This document shows, in pieces, positions 6,677 through 16,238 of a stretch of DNA of 64,000 nt (position 1 is the first letter of the stretch; every line of letters begins with the position of its first letter). Made by a program: the position numbers and the translations under genes. The stretch covers positions 62,001 through 126,000 of the forward strand of contig CANCXM010000005.1 in NCBI GenBank assembly GCA_947381945.1. Reading direction: 5' to 3'. The stretch comes from an uncultured Muribaculaceae bacterium (lineage in GTDB: Bacteria; Bacteroidota; Bacteroidia; Bacteroidales; Muribaculaceae). The notes below the pieces were generated by a model. That model worked only from the letters and a program-made list of their open reading frames with translations, made no database searches and was not told the DNA's origin.

Positions 6677-7390
6677 ATGAGCACATTCACTCTCACCCAC
6701 CCGACACTCGGCCACATCACCGTGACCGAGCGCCCCGGCTCAGGCAAAATCTCAGCCCGCTGGACAACCGGACAACTCAAAGTCAACATCCCCGCCGGAC
6801 TTTCACGCCGCCGGATTGCCGACACCATCGACCGCCACGCAGCCGACTTCGAGCGCATCCGTCCCCGCCCGCGCTACCTCCCCGGCGCCATCATCCCCAT
6901 CCCCGCCACCGACATCACAATAGCCATCCTCACCACCCCCGGAATCACCCGCCTCACCCTCACCGCCCCGACCCCTGACCGCTTCAACATCCTCCTCCCA
7001 CCCTCCGCCGACACAGCCGACCCCGCCATCCAGTCGGCCATCGACACAGCAGTCAAAGCAATAGCCCGGCGCATCGCCCCCGCCATCCTCCTTCCGCGCG
7101 CACGGCAACTCGCCACCGACCTCAGCCTCAGCGTCGACCGCTGGGAAATCGCCCACGGCATGAAGGTCCTCGGCACCTGCTACCCCCGCCAACGCCGCAT
7201 CCGCCTCTCCTACCTCAACGTCTTCCTCACTCCCGAGCTCCGCGACTACATCATCCACCACGAACTCGCCCACCTCTCCTGTCCGGGCCACACCCCCGCA
7301 TTCCACTCTCTTTGCGACCGTTACTGCGGTGGCCGCGAACGCATCCTCATCCGCTTCCTCCACTCCTACCCCTGGCCTGTCGAACGCTGA
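6677..7390 (+). CDS. YgjP/SprT-like zinc metallopeptidase (DUF45)
   Basis: A 237-aa predicted cytosolic protein. The C-terminal zincin motif YIIHHELAHLSCPGHTPAFH (about 191-210) contains HELAH (H195, E196, H199) and a downstream His at 205, as in the YgjP/DUF45 family. The N-terminal 100 residues form a beta-rich region typical of the family. Codon use is very C-rich like its neighbour nadK. The substrate is not known for this group; some relatives act in protein quality control or DNA-protein crosslink repair. Confidence 0.85.
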   Translation: MSTFTLTHPTLGHITVTERPGSGKISARWTTGQLKVNIPAGLSRRRIADTIDRHAADFERIRPRPRYLPGAIIPIPATDITIAILTTPGITRLTLTAPTPDRFNILLPPSADTADPAIQSAIDTAVKAIARRIAPAILLPRARQLATDLSLSVDRWEIAHGMKVLGTCYPRQRRIRLSYLNVFLTPELRDYIIHHELAHLSCPGHTPAFHSLCDRYCGGRERILIRFLHSYPWPVER

Positions 7391-8022
7391 CAACGAAAAA
7401 AGCCTCCAGTCGCCTAACCATCACATTCCCCATTCCCTTTTCGTCCCCAAAACACAGATTTTTAATCCCAATCAACTCTTTTTCGCAGATTTTCTTAAAT
7501 TTGTTTGACCAAACCAAAATAAAGTTTTATATTTGTCGCAGATTTCACACACGGTCAAAGACCGGCGTATGATTTCCGCTCCCCTTTTCACCGGCAGGCC
7601 TTCGCGGCTTGCAGAATGTAGAGAGAAAGAGATTGAAATAAAGGAACATTTTAGTATCATCCATTTTGTAGAGATTTTCAGCAAGCAGGCGTGTTGCCCC
7701 CGAAGATTCCATCATCTTCCCGTGGCATCGCGGTAGCCCACAGACAGACACCATTACCATTCTTCATGCGATGTTGTCATCACAACCAGTGGCTAATCTT
7801 ACCGGCCACACGGACTCTTTTCACCTGACGCTTCTTGCCTTAATAAGCCATCCATGGTCAACAGACAAAACCATGCACGGTCACGACACCGATTGATTCC
7901 TTGACTATTCTCCATTACTCATCACTCTGCTCCGTCTGACCCACCGACAGTCGGCCTCGACCAACACTGAATTTTTTATTTGAGATTATCATAATTACTA
8001 AATTTTTCTAAACAATTCGTGC
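7391..8022 (+). promoter_or_regulatory. Promoter and long leader of the SusC-like operon
   Basis: 632 non-coding bases. TTTG at 7504-7507, a 20-base spacer and TATATTTG at 7528-7535 form a near-perfect Bacteroidales promoter. Transcription would start near 7542, leaving a leader of about 480 nt before the SusC-like ATG. No terminator or known riboswitch motif was recognised in the leader. No gene is supported in it. Confidence 0.7.
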
Positions 8023-11000
8023 ATGAAGAACATTTGTTTTCAAATGACTCGGAAAGTGTGGCTCGTCGCTTTCATGGCGCTCTGTGCTGCTTTCCCCGCT
8101 TTCGCGCAAACGATTACAGTCAAAGGTACTGTAGTTGACAAAGAGGGCGAACCCCTCATCGGCGCAAGTGTTGTGGTCCAGGGCGAAACCCTCGGCACTG
8201 CCACAGACTTCGACGGTCAGTTCACAATCTCCGCCCCCTCCAACGGTACACTCATCGTTTCCTACGTCGGCTATGACACTCAGGAAATCGCAATCAACGG
8301 CCGTACCGAAATCAACGTGACTCTTCTTGAAAACTCCGTGATGCTCGGCGAAGTCGTAGCCATCGGTTACGGTACCGTCAAGAAAAGCGACGCCACCGGC
8401 TCAGTGGCAACCATCAAGCCCTCGGAAATTGAAGCCGGTCTCGCAACTTCAGCCCAGGATCTCCTCGTAGGTGCCTCTCCCGGTGTTGTCGTGACCACCT
8501 CAGGTAACCCCTCGTCAGGCGGTGACATCCAGATACGTGGTGGTGCATCTCTCGCCGCATCCAATGCCCCTCTTATCGTCATCGACGGTGTGCCCATGGA
8601 CACCAAGGGCATTGTTGGTTCTTCAAACCCCCTCGCACTCGTATCTCCTGAAAACGTTGAGTCAATGACCATCCTTAAGGATGCATCTGCAACCGCCATC
8701 TACGGTAGCCGTGCATCAAACGGTGTCATCATCATCACAACCAAGGCAGGTGCCAAGGGCAAGCCTCAGGTCAACTTCACCATGAACGGATACGTCAACA
8801 CCACCAAAAACTATCTCGACATGATGAGCGCAGGTGAATTCCGTAAATTCATCCTCAGCGAATATGGCGAAGGTTCCGCACAGGCCGGTCAGCTCGGCGA
8901 CTACAATACCGAGTGGCAGAAGGAACTCACCCGCACAACTTTCTCGTCTGACTACAGCCTCAGCGTAGGTGGCACTTACAAGTGGCTCCCCTATCGCGTC
9001 GGTGTGACATACACTGACAACAACGGTATCATCAAGAATACCGATATGGACCGCGTGACTGCGTCAATCAACCTCACTCCGAAGTTCTTCAACGATCTCC
9101 TCTCTGTAAATGCAAATGTAAAGGGTGCCTACATCACCAACACCTACGGTGCAAACACCCTCCGTGCGGCAGCCGGCATGAACCCGACCCTTCCTGTCAA
9201 GGATCCCAACGGTTCACCCCTCTTCGGCTACTATACTTCATACGTCAACGGCGGTATCCTCGCCGGTCCCGATGCAATCGGCTCGACCATCGACTCAACC
9301 ACCTCACCCCTCAACCCGATCGCCGACAATGAAGCAGCAATCTCAAAGGGTAAGGCATACCAATCAGTCGGCAATCTCCAGCTCGACCTCAAGATGCCCT
9401 TCCTCACTGACCTTCGCGCCAACCTCAACCTCGGTTATGACTATCAGCATGGTGAAAACTACAACAATGATTTCGTCAACTCACCTAAAGCGTGGAACAA
9501 CGGTTACACCGTTCTTGACAACGGCAACCGTATCAACATCAAGGACGGTGGCGTAAGCCGTAAATATGAGTTCCAGACCCGTGTCAACCTCCTTCTCGAC
9601 TTTTACCTCAACTACAATCACTCTTTCGGCGACTTCTCTACTCTCGACGTGACCGCCGGTTACTCATGGCAGAAGTTCCACAACAAGAAGCGCGACTACA
9701 GCCGCGTGTTCCAGGTTGTCGACGCTGAAAACGAAAAGTATCTCGGCAATCAGGCTGACCCCACCAATATCACAATCCAGCCTCATCAGCTTGTTTCATT
9801 CTTCGGTCGTATCAACTACACACTCCTCAACAAATATCTCATCACCGCCACAGTTCGTCGCGACGGTACCTCCCGCTTTTCCAAGGAGCACCGTTGGGGC
9901 ACCTTCCCCTCTGTAGCCCTCGGTTGGAAGCTCCTCGAGGAAAACTTCATGGAAGGCGCACGCGACGTGATGAACGAACTCAAGCTCCGCGCAGGTTACG
10001 GTGTGACCGGTCAGCAGGATCTCGGTGAAGACTACTTCCCCTATCTCCCTGTCTACAACCAGTGGACCGGTGGTGGTGCAGTCTACCCCTCGATTACAGG
10101 CCAGGGAACCTCAACCTATCCTTTCTATGCAGCATCCTACAATGCCGACCTCAAATGGGAGGAAACCCACACTTGGAACGCCGGTGTTGATTTCGGCTTC
10201 CTCAACAACCGCATCCTCGGCAGCATCGATTTCTACAAGCGTAAAACCAAGGACCTCCTTACCAAGTCTCCTTATCCCGCAGGTTCTAACCTTACCAACG
10301 TCGGTTTTATGAACCTCGGTGACCTTGAGAATACCGGTATTGAATTCAACATCACTGCCCGTCCTATCGTCAACGACGTGTTCCGTTGGACCTCTTCTTT
10401 CAACGTAGCTTGGAACAAAAATAAGATTACTTACCTCGCCGATGGTGCAGACACGGTGGTTCCGGATTCCGGTATCTCACTCGGTAACGGCAACAAGATT
10501 CAGAAGCATCAGGTAGGCTATCCTGCATTCAGCTTCTATGTTTATGAACAGGTCTATGACCAAGCAGGAAATCCCATTGAAGGTGTCTACGTTGACCAGA
10601 ACGGTGACGGAGAAATTAACGCTGCCGACAAGATTCTCTACCACAGCAAGGATCCCAAGGTGACAATGAACTGGTCGAATACCTTCAACTACAAGAACTG
10701 GGACTTCGGCATCACACTCCGCGCAAGCCTCGGAAACTGGGTCTACAATGACACTCAAGCAAGCACAGCGGTCAAGGAAGTCAACAACTCTCTTCCCCTT
10801 GCCAACCTGAACACCAATTCATTCCTCTTCAACACGACCACCAACGAGCTTGCCTGCAGCAGCTACTTCGTGCAGAACGCTTCGTTCCTCCGCTGCGACA
10901 ACATCACTGTCGGCTACACTTGGGACAACCTTCTCAACGACAATCTCCGCCTCCGCCTCTACGGTGCATGTCAGAATCCGTTCGTGATAACCAAGTACAA

Positions 11001-11091
11001 GGGTCTTGATCCGGAAATTTTCTCCGGCATCGACAACAATGTCTACCCCCACCCCTTGACATTCTCCTTCGGTATCGTGGCTTCATTCTAA
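8023..11091 (+). CDS. SusC-like TonB-dependent outer-membrane transporter
   Basis: A 1022-aa beta-barrel importer for oligosaccharides. The signal peptide ends near AFPAFAQ (about 29). A carboxypeptidase-regulatory-like domain (about 32-110, VKGTVVDKEGEPLIGASVVV) and the plug with VVAIGYGTVKKSD (about 114-126) and SRASNGVIIITTK (about 230-242) follow, then the barrel ending GIVASF with the C-terminal aromatic. Length is typical. It is the first gene of the operon with SusD-, SusE- and SusF-like lipoproteins and needs TonB for import. Confidence 0.95.
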   Translation: MKNICFQMTRKVWLVAFMALCAAFPAFAQTITVKGTVVDKEGEPLIGASVVVQGETLGTATDFDGQFTISAPSNGTLIVSYVGYDTQEIAINGRTEINVTLLENSVMLGEVVAIGYGTVKKSDATGSVATIKPSEIEAGLATSAQDLLVGASPGVVVTTSGNPSSGGDIQIRGGASLAASNAPLIVIDGVPMDTKGIVGSSNPLALVSPENVESMTILKDASATAIYGSRASNGVIIITTKAGAKGKPQVNFTMNGYVNTTKNYLDMMSAGEFRKFILSEYGEGSAQAGQLGDYNTEWQKELTRTTFSSDYSLSVGGTYKWLPYRVGVTYTDNNGIIKNTDMDRVTASINLTPKFFNDLLSVNANVKGAYITNTYGANTLRAAAGMNPTLPVKDPNGSPLFGYYTSYVNGGILAGPDAIGSTIDSTTSPLNPIADNEAAISKGKAYQSVGNLQLDLKMPFLTDLRANLNLGYDYQHGENYNNDFVNSPKAWNNGYTVLDNGNRINIKDGGVSRKYEFQTRVNLLLDFYLNYNHSFGDFSTLDVTAGYSWQKFHNKKRDYSRVFQVVDAENEKYLGNQADPTNITIQPHQLVSFFGRINYTLLNKYLITATVRRDGTSRFSKEHRWGTFPSVALGWKLLEENFMEGARDVMNELKLRAGYGVTGQQDLGEDYFPYLPVYNQWTGGGAVYPSITGQGTSTYPFYAASYNADLKWEETHTWNAGVDFGFLNNRILGSIDFYKRKTKDLLTKSPYPAGSNLTNVGFMNLGDLENTGIEFNITARPIVNDVFRWTSSFNVAWNKNKITYLADGADTVVPDSGISLGNGNKIQKHQVGYPAFSFYVYEQVYDQAGNPIEGVYVDQNGDGEINAADKILYHSKDPKVTMNWSNTFNYKNWDFGITLRASLGNWVYNDTQASTAVKEVNNSLPLANLNTNSFLFNTTTNELACSSYFVQNASFLRCDNITVGYTWDNLLNDNLRLRLYGACQNPFVITKYKGLDPEIFSGIDNNVYPHPLTFSFGIVASF

Positions 11092-11123
11092 ATAATCCAT
11101 ACTCCCCTTAAAGAAGAATCAAA

Positions 11124-12668
11124 ATGAAATTATCAAAATATATCGTTCTCGGTGCCATTGCCCTCACCTCCCCTGCTTTCGTAGCCTGTGTAGGTGACCT
11201 TGACGTGAAGCCGGAGAACCCTACAACCAAAACAGAAATAACTTCTGCCGAAGAACTCTATGGTGAGCTTGCCGGTATCTACGGAGGTCTCGTGTTCGAA
11301 GGCGGTATCACCGTTGACGACGGCGGTGCAGGTGTCTACTCCCGTCAGCTCTGGAACCTTCAGGAGCTTTGCACAGACGAAACCCTCATCGGCTCAAACT
11401 GGGGTGACGCAGGTCTCAATGAGCTCGTCTACTCTACATGGTCGACCGACAATCACTGGCTCTACGAGTGCTTCTCGCGCTTCAACTACCAGATTGCAAT
11501 CGTCAATCAGTTCATCCGCGACCTCCACACCTACGGCAACCTCCTCCCCGGAACCGACAACCTCTCTGTTGACGTGTTTGATGCCGAGGCCCGCACACTC
11601 CGCGCACTCTCCTACTACCACATGATCGACATCTTCGGACGTGGTCCCTGGACAACTGAATCGTCAACCGTAGGCGCGACTCCTCCCACCTACGACCGCA
11701 CTCAGCTCTTCGATGCAGTCGTTGCCGACCTCGAGGCAGCCATCCCCAACCTTGTCCCCGCAGCCAAGCAGGTCTATGGCCGTGTGTCGCGTGAGGCCGG
11801 CTACATGCTCCTCGCCAAACTCTACCTCAACTCTGAGGTCTACACCGGCGTTGCCCGCTGGCAGGAGTGTGCAAATGCCTGCAACAAGATTCGAGAGACA
11901 ATCGACAATCTCGCTCCTACCTACAAGTATCTCTTCTGCGCAACCAACGACAAGTATGTTGGTAACGGTGAAATTCTTTGGGGTATTCCTCAGGACGCAA
12001 CCACCCTTACCACATACGGCGGTACAACCTACCTTTCAGGCGGTAGCTACCGTGGCGATTCCGACCTCCTCAAGACTCTCGGCGTAGCAGTCTCAGGTTG
12101 GGAAGGTCCCCGTGTGCGTGAGGAACTTGCCGACGCCCTCGCCATGAACGACAAGCGCCGTCTCATCTATGAAGGTGACTACACCAAGGATATTCTTGAT
12201 CTCAGCGACAAGAATCAGGGCTACATGTGTATCAAGTATGTCTATACTCCCGAGGATGACTACAAGAACGAAAAACAGGAAGCCCCCTACTGCAACACGG
12301 TTTTCAATCCCGCCGACTTCCCCCTCTTCCGCCTCGCCGACGTTTACCTCATGCTTGCCGAGTGTGAACTCAACGGAGCTACAGGATGCGACGGTCTCAA
12401 CATGATTAACAAAGTGCGTGAACGCGCCGGTCTCGACCCGGTTACTTCTCTTACCGCCGACAACATCCTCCGCGAACGCATGTGTGAGCTTTACTGGGAA
12501 GGCCACCGCCGCTCCGACCTCGTCCGCTTCGGCAAATTCGCAGGTTCATCCTACACTTGGTCATGGAAGGGTGCTGCCGCTGCCGGTGCTGCCACAGCCG
12601 AAACCCGTAACCTTTACGCTATCCCGACTCAGATGATTCCCACCCTCGGTCAGAATCCCGGCTACTAA
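11124..12668 (+). CDS. SusD-like starch-binding/nutrient-binding lipoprotein
   Basis: 514 aa. A signal peptide ends in a lipobox (PAFVAC, Cys about 22), placing it on the outer membrane surface. It shows RagB/SusD features: SAEELYGELAGIYGG near the start, ARTLRALSYYHMIDIFGRGP in the TPR-like core, and the ending NKVRERAGLDPV followed by RMCELYWEGHRRSDLVRFG. It forms the lid of the SusC transporter and contacts the glycan. It begins 32 bases after the SusC-like stop, consistent with one transcript. Confidence 0.95.
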   Translation: MKLSKYIVLGAIALTSPAFVACVGDLDVKPENPTTKTEITSAEELYGELAGIYGGLVFEGGITVDDGGAGVYSRQLWNLQELCTDETLIGSNWGDAGLNELVYSTWSTDNHWLYECFSRFNYQIAIVNQFIRDLHTYGNLLPGTDNLSVDVFDAEARTLRALSYYHMIDIFGRGPWTTESSTVGATPPTYDRTQLFDAVVADLEAAIPNLVPAAKQVYGRVSREAGYMLLAKLYLNSEVYTGVARWQECANACNKIRETIDNLAPTYKYLFCATNDKYVGNGEILWGIPQDATTLTTYGGTTYLSGGSYRGDSDLLKTLGVAVSGWEGPRVREELADALAMNDKRRLIYEGDYTKDILDLSDKNQGYMCIKYVYTPEDDYKNEKQEAPYCNTVFNPADFPLFRLADVYLMLAECELNGATGCDGLNMINKVRERAGLDPVTSLTADNILRERMCELYWEGHRRSDLVRFGKFAGSSYTWSWKGAAAAGAATAETRNLYAIPTQMIPTLGQNPGY

Positions 12669-12689
12669 TATCTTAATATGATTTTATCA

Positions 12690-13976
12690 ATGAAACAGTT
12701 ATATATTTTAGCAACACTTGCAGTAGCCGCCTTCTCATTTACCTCCTGTGAGGCGGACAAGGAGCCTGTCTACTACGCTCCCGATCCTGCAACATTCGTC
12801 CTCAACACTCCTCCTTTTGCCAATCAGACATATATCCTGGAGACAGGTGGTAATGTGGAACTCACCACATCGCAGCCTGACTATGGAGTGTCGACCGTGA
12901 CAAACTACTCAGTTGACGTTACTCTCGCTGATGAGTTCGTCGAAGCCAAGGAGGCCACAGAGACTGAGCCGGCAACGGAAGCAAACTACATCACTCTCAC
13001 GCCAAATTCACCGACTTTAGCTAATATCAGTCTTGAAGCAAAAACGCTCGATCTTGCTATCGTTCGTGATCTTATGGGCATTTCCGGTTTCGCTAAGTAC
13101 CCTGAAGAAGGTATTGCCCCCGTCAAGTTGACAATCCGCGCTCACGCATGGATTACAAACGTAGCGTCAAGCGAATGTGTTTCAAACAACATTGTTCTCG
13201 AATCAGTTCAACTCTATAATCCTTATTCACCGGAACCCGGCTATATTTACTTCGTTGGCTCTCCCGGTTGGATTGAACCTTCAGAATCAAATGCCACTGC
13301 CTACGACGATCTCCGCTTCGAAGAGACCGGTGTCGGAACCAATATCTTCATCGGTTCAGTTAACGTCCCCGCAGGCAAGCAATGGTTCCGTCTCTACACC
13401 GAACTTGCCGGATGGAATGGTACCTGCTACGGTCCTGCAACCAACGAAGCCGTGGTTAATTTCTCATCGACATCAATCGACTTGCCCGAAATCACCCTTA
13501 CCCAGAACAACTGGACAACTCCCGAGACATGGGTTGGCGGCGATGTGACATTCGAAATTGACCTTACAGACTCGGAAAATCCCGTCATCACTGCCAAAGA
13601 AGGTAAATTCTTGAAGGAAACCTACGTCTACCTTGTTGGTTCAATGGCTGGATGGGCTGAACCCAGCGAAGCAAACGCATCCACCTATGATAACTGGCGT
13701 CTTGTTGACCAAGGTGGTACAGGCATCTACACCAACACCTTCGACATCGCCGCAGGTGACCTCTACTTCCGCGTTTATCCCGCACTCACCGGATGGGGCG
13801 CAACTCCCTACTCATCCGACAACGGAGGTTCAGACATGCAGATGACTCTTGGCGACGCATACAAGTGCGTGACCGGCGAAGGCTGCTGGACATTCAACTG
13901 GGGTGGCGGTAAACTTACATTCACCCTCGACACCTCTGTCGATCCCGCAACCCTCACCGTAAAAGCCGCTGAGTAA
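12690..13976 (+). CDS. SusE-like outer-membrane glycan-binding lipoprotein
   Basis: 428 aa from MKQLYILATL; an ATG four codons upstream (12678) is less likely because the signal peptide begins MKQLY. The lipobox is FTSC (Cys 20). An N-terminal SusE-like Ig domain (about 22-170) is followed by two related domains of about 110 aa. One starts at GYIYFVGSPGWIEPSE and the other at TYVYLVGSMAGWAEPSE; both contain a YDxxR element and a WFRLYTxLxGW or YFRVYPALTGW element, so they look like tandem starch-binding-type modules. The operon context supports surface glycan capture. Confidence 0.85.
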   Translation: MKQLYILATLAVAAFSFTSCEADKEPVYYAPDPATFVLNTPPFANQTYILETGGNVELTTSQPDYGVSTVTNYSVDVTLADEFVEAKEATETEPATEANYITLTPNSPTLANISLEAKTLDLAIVRDLMGISGFAKYPEEGIAPVKLTIRAHAWITNVASSECVSNNIVLESVQLYNPYSPEPGYIYFVGSPGWIEPSESNATAYDDLRFEETGVGTNIFIGSVNVPAGKQWFRLYTELAGWNGTCYGPATNEAVVNFSSTSIDLPEITLTQNNWTTPETWVGGDVTFEIDLTDSENPVITAKEGKFLKETYVYLVGSMAGWAEPSEANASTYDNWRLVDQGGTGIYTNTFDIAAGDLYFRVYPALTGWGATPYSSDNGGSDMQMTLGDAYKCVTGEGCWTFNWGGGKLTFTLDTSVDPATLTVKAAE

Positions 13977-13990
13977 AAAAACAATTCAGT

Positions 13991-14102
13991 TGTAGGGACG
14001 CGCTGTAGCGCGTATGCCGGATGAATTTGCACAAATTTCCAATGGCATCCCGAGAATAATTCCGGATTTCACCCGGCATACGCGCTACAGCGCGTCCCTA
14101 CA
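13991..14102. repeat. 30-bp inverted repeat, REP-like, between SusE- and SusF-like genes
   Basis: TGTAGGGACGCGCTGTAGCG with its continuation (13991-14020) is perfectly inverted at 14073-14102 around a 52-nt spacer. Each arm itself contains the palindrome ACGCGCTGTAGCGCGT. The GC-rich arms contrast with the AT-rich spacer. In the operon mRNA it would form a strong hairpin after the SusE-like stop. Confidence 0.85.
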
Positions 14103-14151
14103 TCGGATTCACTCCATTCTACATTCAAAATCAGTATCACAACAAACAATA

Positions 14152-15627
14152 ATGAAAAAATTTGCATTTTTCAGCATATTAGCGCTCGGATTCGGTCTTG
14201 TATCCTGCGACAATGATTTTGACTTCCCCAATCCTCCGGGCCAGTCCAATCCTCAGGAGCCTATCTTTGAGACTGCAAATCTCGAAATGACATCAGGAGT
14301 CAACGGGACAATCAATCTTGATCAGGCCAACAATGACAATGCTCTCGTAGCTATTGCTAATATTGTATCGGCTGAAAACATCCCTGCCGGTTATGAACTT
14401 TCGTTCGTAGGACAGATGTCAGAGTCTGATTCATTCGCCAACCCGTTTGAATTCCAGACTTCGGTTTCCGACAATGTCATCTATGCCAACCCCGATGACC
14501 TCGATGCAGGATTCCACAAGTTGTTCAACACCCTTGACCCCTCTGAAAAGACAACCAACATCCGTTATAAGGCATACGCTGTCAACGGTTCGGCAACCAT
14601 CCGTCTCGGTGGTGAGAATGTATATTTCTGCCCGATGACCGCAACCATGACTCCCTTCAATCCCGGATTCACCGTTGAAGAGGAATACTACCTCATCGGC
14701 ACATGCACCAATGGCACCATCGATGCAGCCAAGGCCATCAAACTGACAAATGGTGGTGGCAGCCCATACGATAACCCCGAATTCTCGGCAGTTATAAACG
14801 TTTCTGCTGACGAAGCAGACAACGGTTACGAGTGGGCCATCGTACCCCGCTCAACCCTTACTGCCGGTTCAGGCACAATCTTTGGAGTGACCGATTCGGA
14901 ACTTGCATCTGAGAGAAACGGTTTCCTCACCGATTACTCTTCAAATCCTGCCTATGCCACCATTACTGAAGCCGGTCCTTACCAGATTATCGTCAATATG
15001 CGACCTGATGAAGACGGTCTTTGTAGCTACAAGGTGATCAACGCTGTTGAGCAGCTTTATGTAATCGGTCTCGGTTGTGACTGGGACTTCGGCAAGGCTC
15101 AGATTCTCCAGACCAGCAATAACATCACCTATTACGGCTACGCTCACCTTAACACAGAGTTCAAGCTCACTGTAGAACCTAATTGGCAAGCTACCGCCTA
15201 CGGTTCGGAAGAAAAAGGCAAGCTCACTACCAAACCCGGAGATACCAATATCAAGGTTGACCAGAACGGTGATCCTATTGCAAACGCTCTCTATTGGTGC
15301 GATGCTAATCTTGTTAATATGACTTATGCCCTCACCAAGATCAACACTATCGCCATCATTGGTGATGCTACTCCCGGTGGTTGGGACGAAAGCAAGGAAA
15401 TCGCAATGACTCCCTCAGCCGACTTCCTCACATGGACTGTCAAAACAACTCTCACCGACGGTTCCTTCAAGTTCCGTGCTAACAATGCCTGGGCCATCAA
15501 CCTCGGCGGAACACTTGAGAATCTTGTCCAGAATTCTCCGGATAACATCCCCGCTCCCATCACCGGCGAAGTGACCATCACCCTCGACCTCAGCAAACTC
15601 CCCTACACTGCAACAGTTGTAAAATAA
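14152..15627 (+). CDS. SusF-like outer-membrane glycan-binding lipoprotein
   Basis: 491 aa from MKKFAFFSILALG; the longer open frame from 14014 runs through the inverted repeat and lacks a signal peptide, so I reject that start. The lipobox is LVSC (Cys about 19). Repeated modules are visible: EEEYYLIGTCTNG (about 180), VEQLYVIGLGCDWDFGKA (about 300) and NTIAIIGDATPGGWDESKEI (about 400). These match the SusE/SusF C-terminal modules that bind glucan chains in Bacteroides SusF. It is the last gene of the operon. Confidence 0.85.
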   Translation: MKKFAFFSILALGFGLVSCDNDFDFPNPPGQSNPQEPIFETANLEMTSGVNGTINLDQANNDNALVAIANIVSAENIPAGYELSFVGQMSESDSFANPFEFQTSVSDNVIYANPDDLDAGFHKLFNTLDPSEKTTNIRYKAYAVNGSATIRLGGENVYFCPMTATMTPFNPGFTVEEEYYLIGTCTNGTIDAAKAIKLTNGGGSPYDNPEFSAVINVSADEADNGYEWAIVPRSTLTAGSGTIFGVTDSELASERNGFLTDYSSNPAYATITEAGPYQIIVNMRPDEDGLCSYKVINAVEQLYVIGLGCDWDFGKAQILQTSNNITYYGYAHLNTEFKLTVEPNWQATAYGSEEKGKLTTKPGDTNIKVDQNGDPIANALYWCDANLVNMTYALTKINTIAIIGDATPGGWDESKEIAMTPSADFLTWTVKTTLTDGSFKFRANNAWAINLGGTLENLVQNSPDNIPAPITGEVTITLDLSKLPYTATVVK

Positions 15628-15652
15628 GTATTTGTTTAGGATAGAGATTTTA

Positions 15653-15745
15653 TGTTAAGTATAGAGGTTAAAGTATAGAGTATAGAGCAATAGCACTTAA
15701 AACTCACAACTTAATACTTTATCCTTACCACTTAATACTTAAAAA
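15653..15745. repeat. AAGTATAGAG / CTTAATACTT word-repeat spacer
   Basis: After the SusF-like stop come words AAGTATAGAGG, AAGTATAGAG and TATAGAG, then complementary words CTTAATACTTTATC and CTTAATACTT. The two halves could pair imperfectly. Confidence 0.5.
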
Positions 15746-15770
15746 CCAGCCCCTTTATTTCAATCTGAGC

Positions 15771-15820
15771 GCCACCCGGCTTCTTTCCCGCAAGGGAAAA
15801 GGTCGGGTGGCCATATTTTT
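15771..15820 (+). terminator. Rho-independent terminator of the SusCDEF-like operon
   Basis: GCCACCCGGCTTCTTTCCC (15771-15789) pairs with GGGAAAAGGTCGGGTGGC with small mismatches across a GCAA loop, followed by CATATTTTTAT. It lies about 145 bases after the SusF-like stop. Confidence 0.8.
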
Positions 15821-15901
15821 ATCCCCACCCTGACGTGGCATTGAAGAATTAAACGATTATTTGTGACAGATTTTTTACCCTCCTCATTTGCAGAAAAACA
15901 C

Positions 15902-15909
15902 TACCTTTG
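15902..15909 (+). promoter_or_regulatory. Possible -7 box for the GH51 gene
   Basis: TACCTTTG matches TAnnTTTG. No good -33 element is found at the right distance. It would give a leader of about 320 nt that contains the word-repeat array. Confidence 0.4.
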
Positions 15910-15910
15910 C

Positions 15911-16206
15911 AAAAAAAGAGATACAAAAGCGAAGAATGGGAGATACAAAAGATACAAAAGAGCATAAGAGACAAAAGTTTTATATATAGCAGATGGATAC
16001 TCTACCTAATCATATCCTATCCGACCTATATGTCCTCTCCGACCTCTTATATCTTTTATATCCTATAATTCCCCTCTGATTACCCCCTTCTGTCCCTTTT
16101 GCCCTTCTGTTCTTTTGTATCTCTCCCCTTTTGTTCCTTTTGCCCTTCTGTTCTTTTGTATCTCCCCACCCCTTCTGTCCCTTTTGCCCTTCTGTTCTTT
16201 TGTATC
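15911..16206. repeat. Word-repeat array with three 25-bp direct copies upstream of GH51
   Basis: The left part (15917-15977) has four GATACAAAAG/GACAAAAG words on the plus strand. The right part has complementary words, including three perfect copies of a 25-mer that begins TTTTGCCCTTCTGTTC (16097-16121, 16138-16162, 16182-16206; spacing 41 and 44). The halves can pair as a large imperfect hairpin with a tip near TTTTATATATAGCAGATGG. It belongs to the same word family as the hairpins at 2154, 18223 and 35820. Confidence 0.8.
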
Positions 16207-16238
16207 CCCTTAGATTTTCATCATAAATCATAATATTC

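Noticed and set aside
14014-14151. Longer start for the SusF-like lipoprotein
   Set aside because: It would translate the 30-bp inverted repeat and place the signal peptide 46 residues inside the protein.
16097-16206. 25-bp direct repeats considered as a CRISPR array
   Set aside because: The pieces between copies are themselves variants of the same words, not unique spacers, and no cas gene is present.
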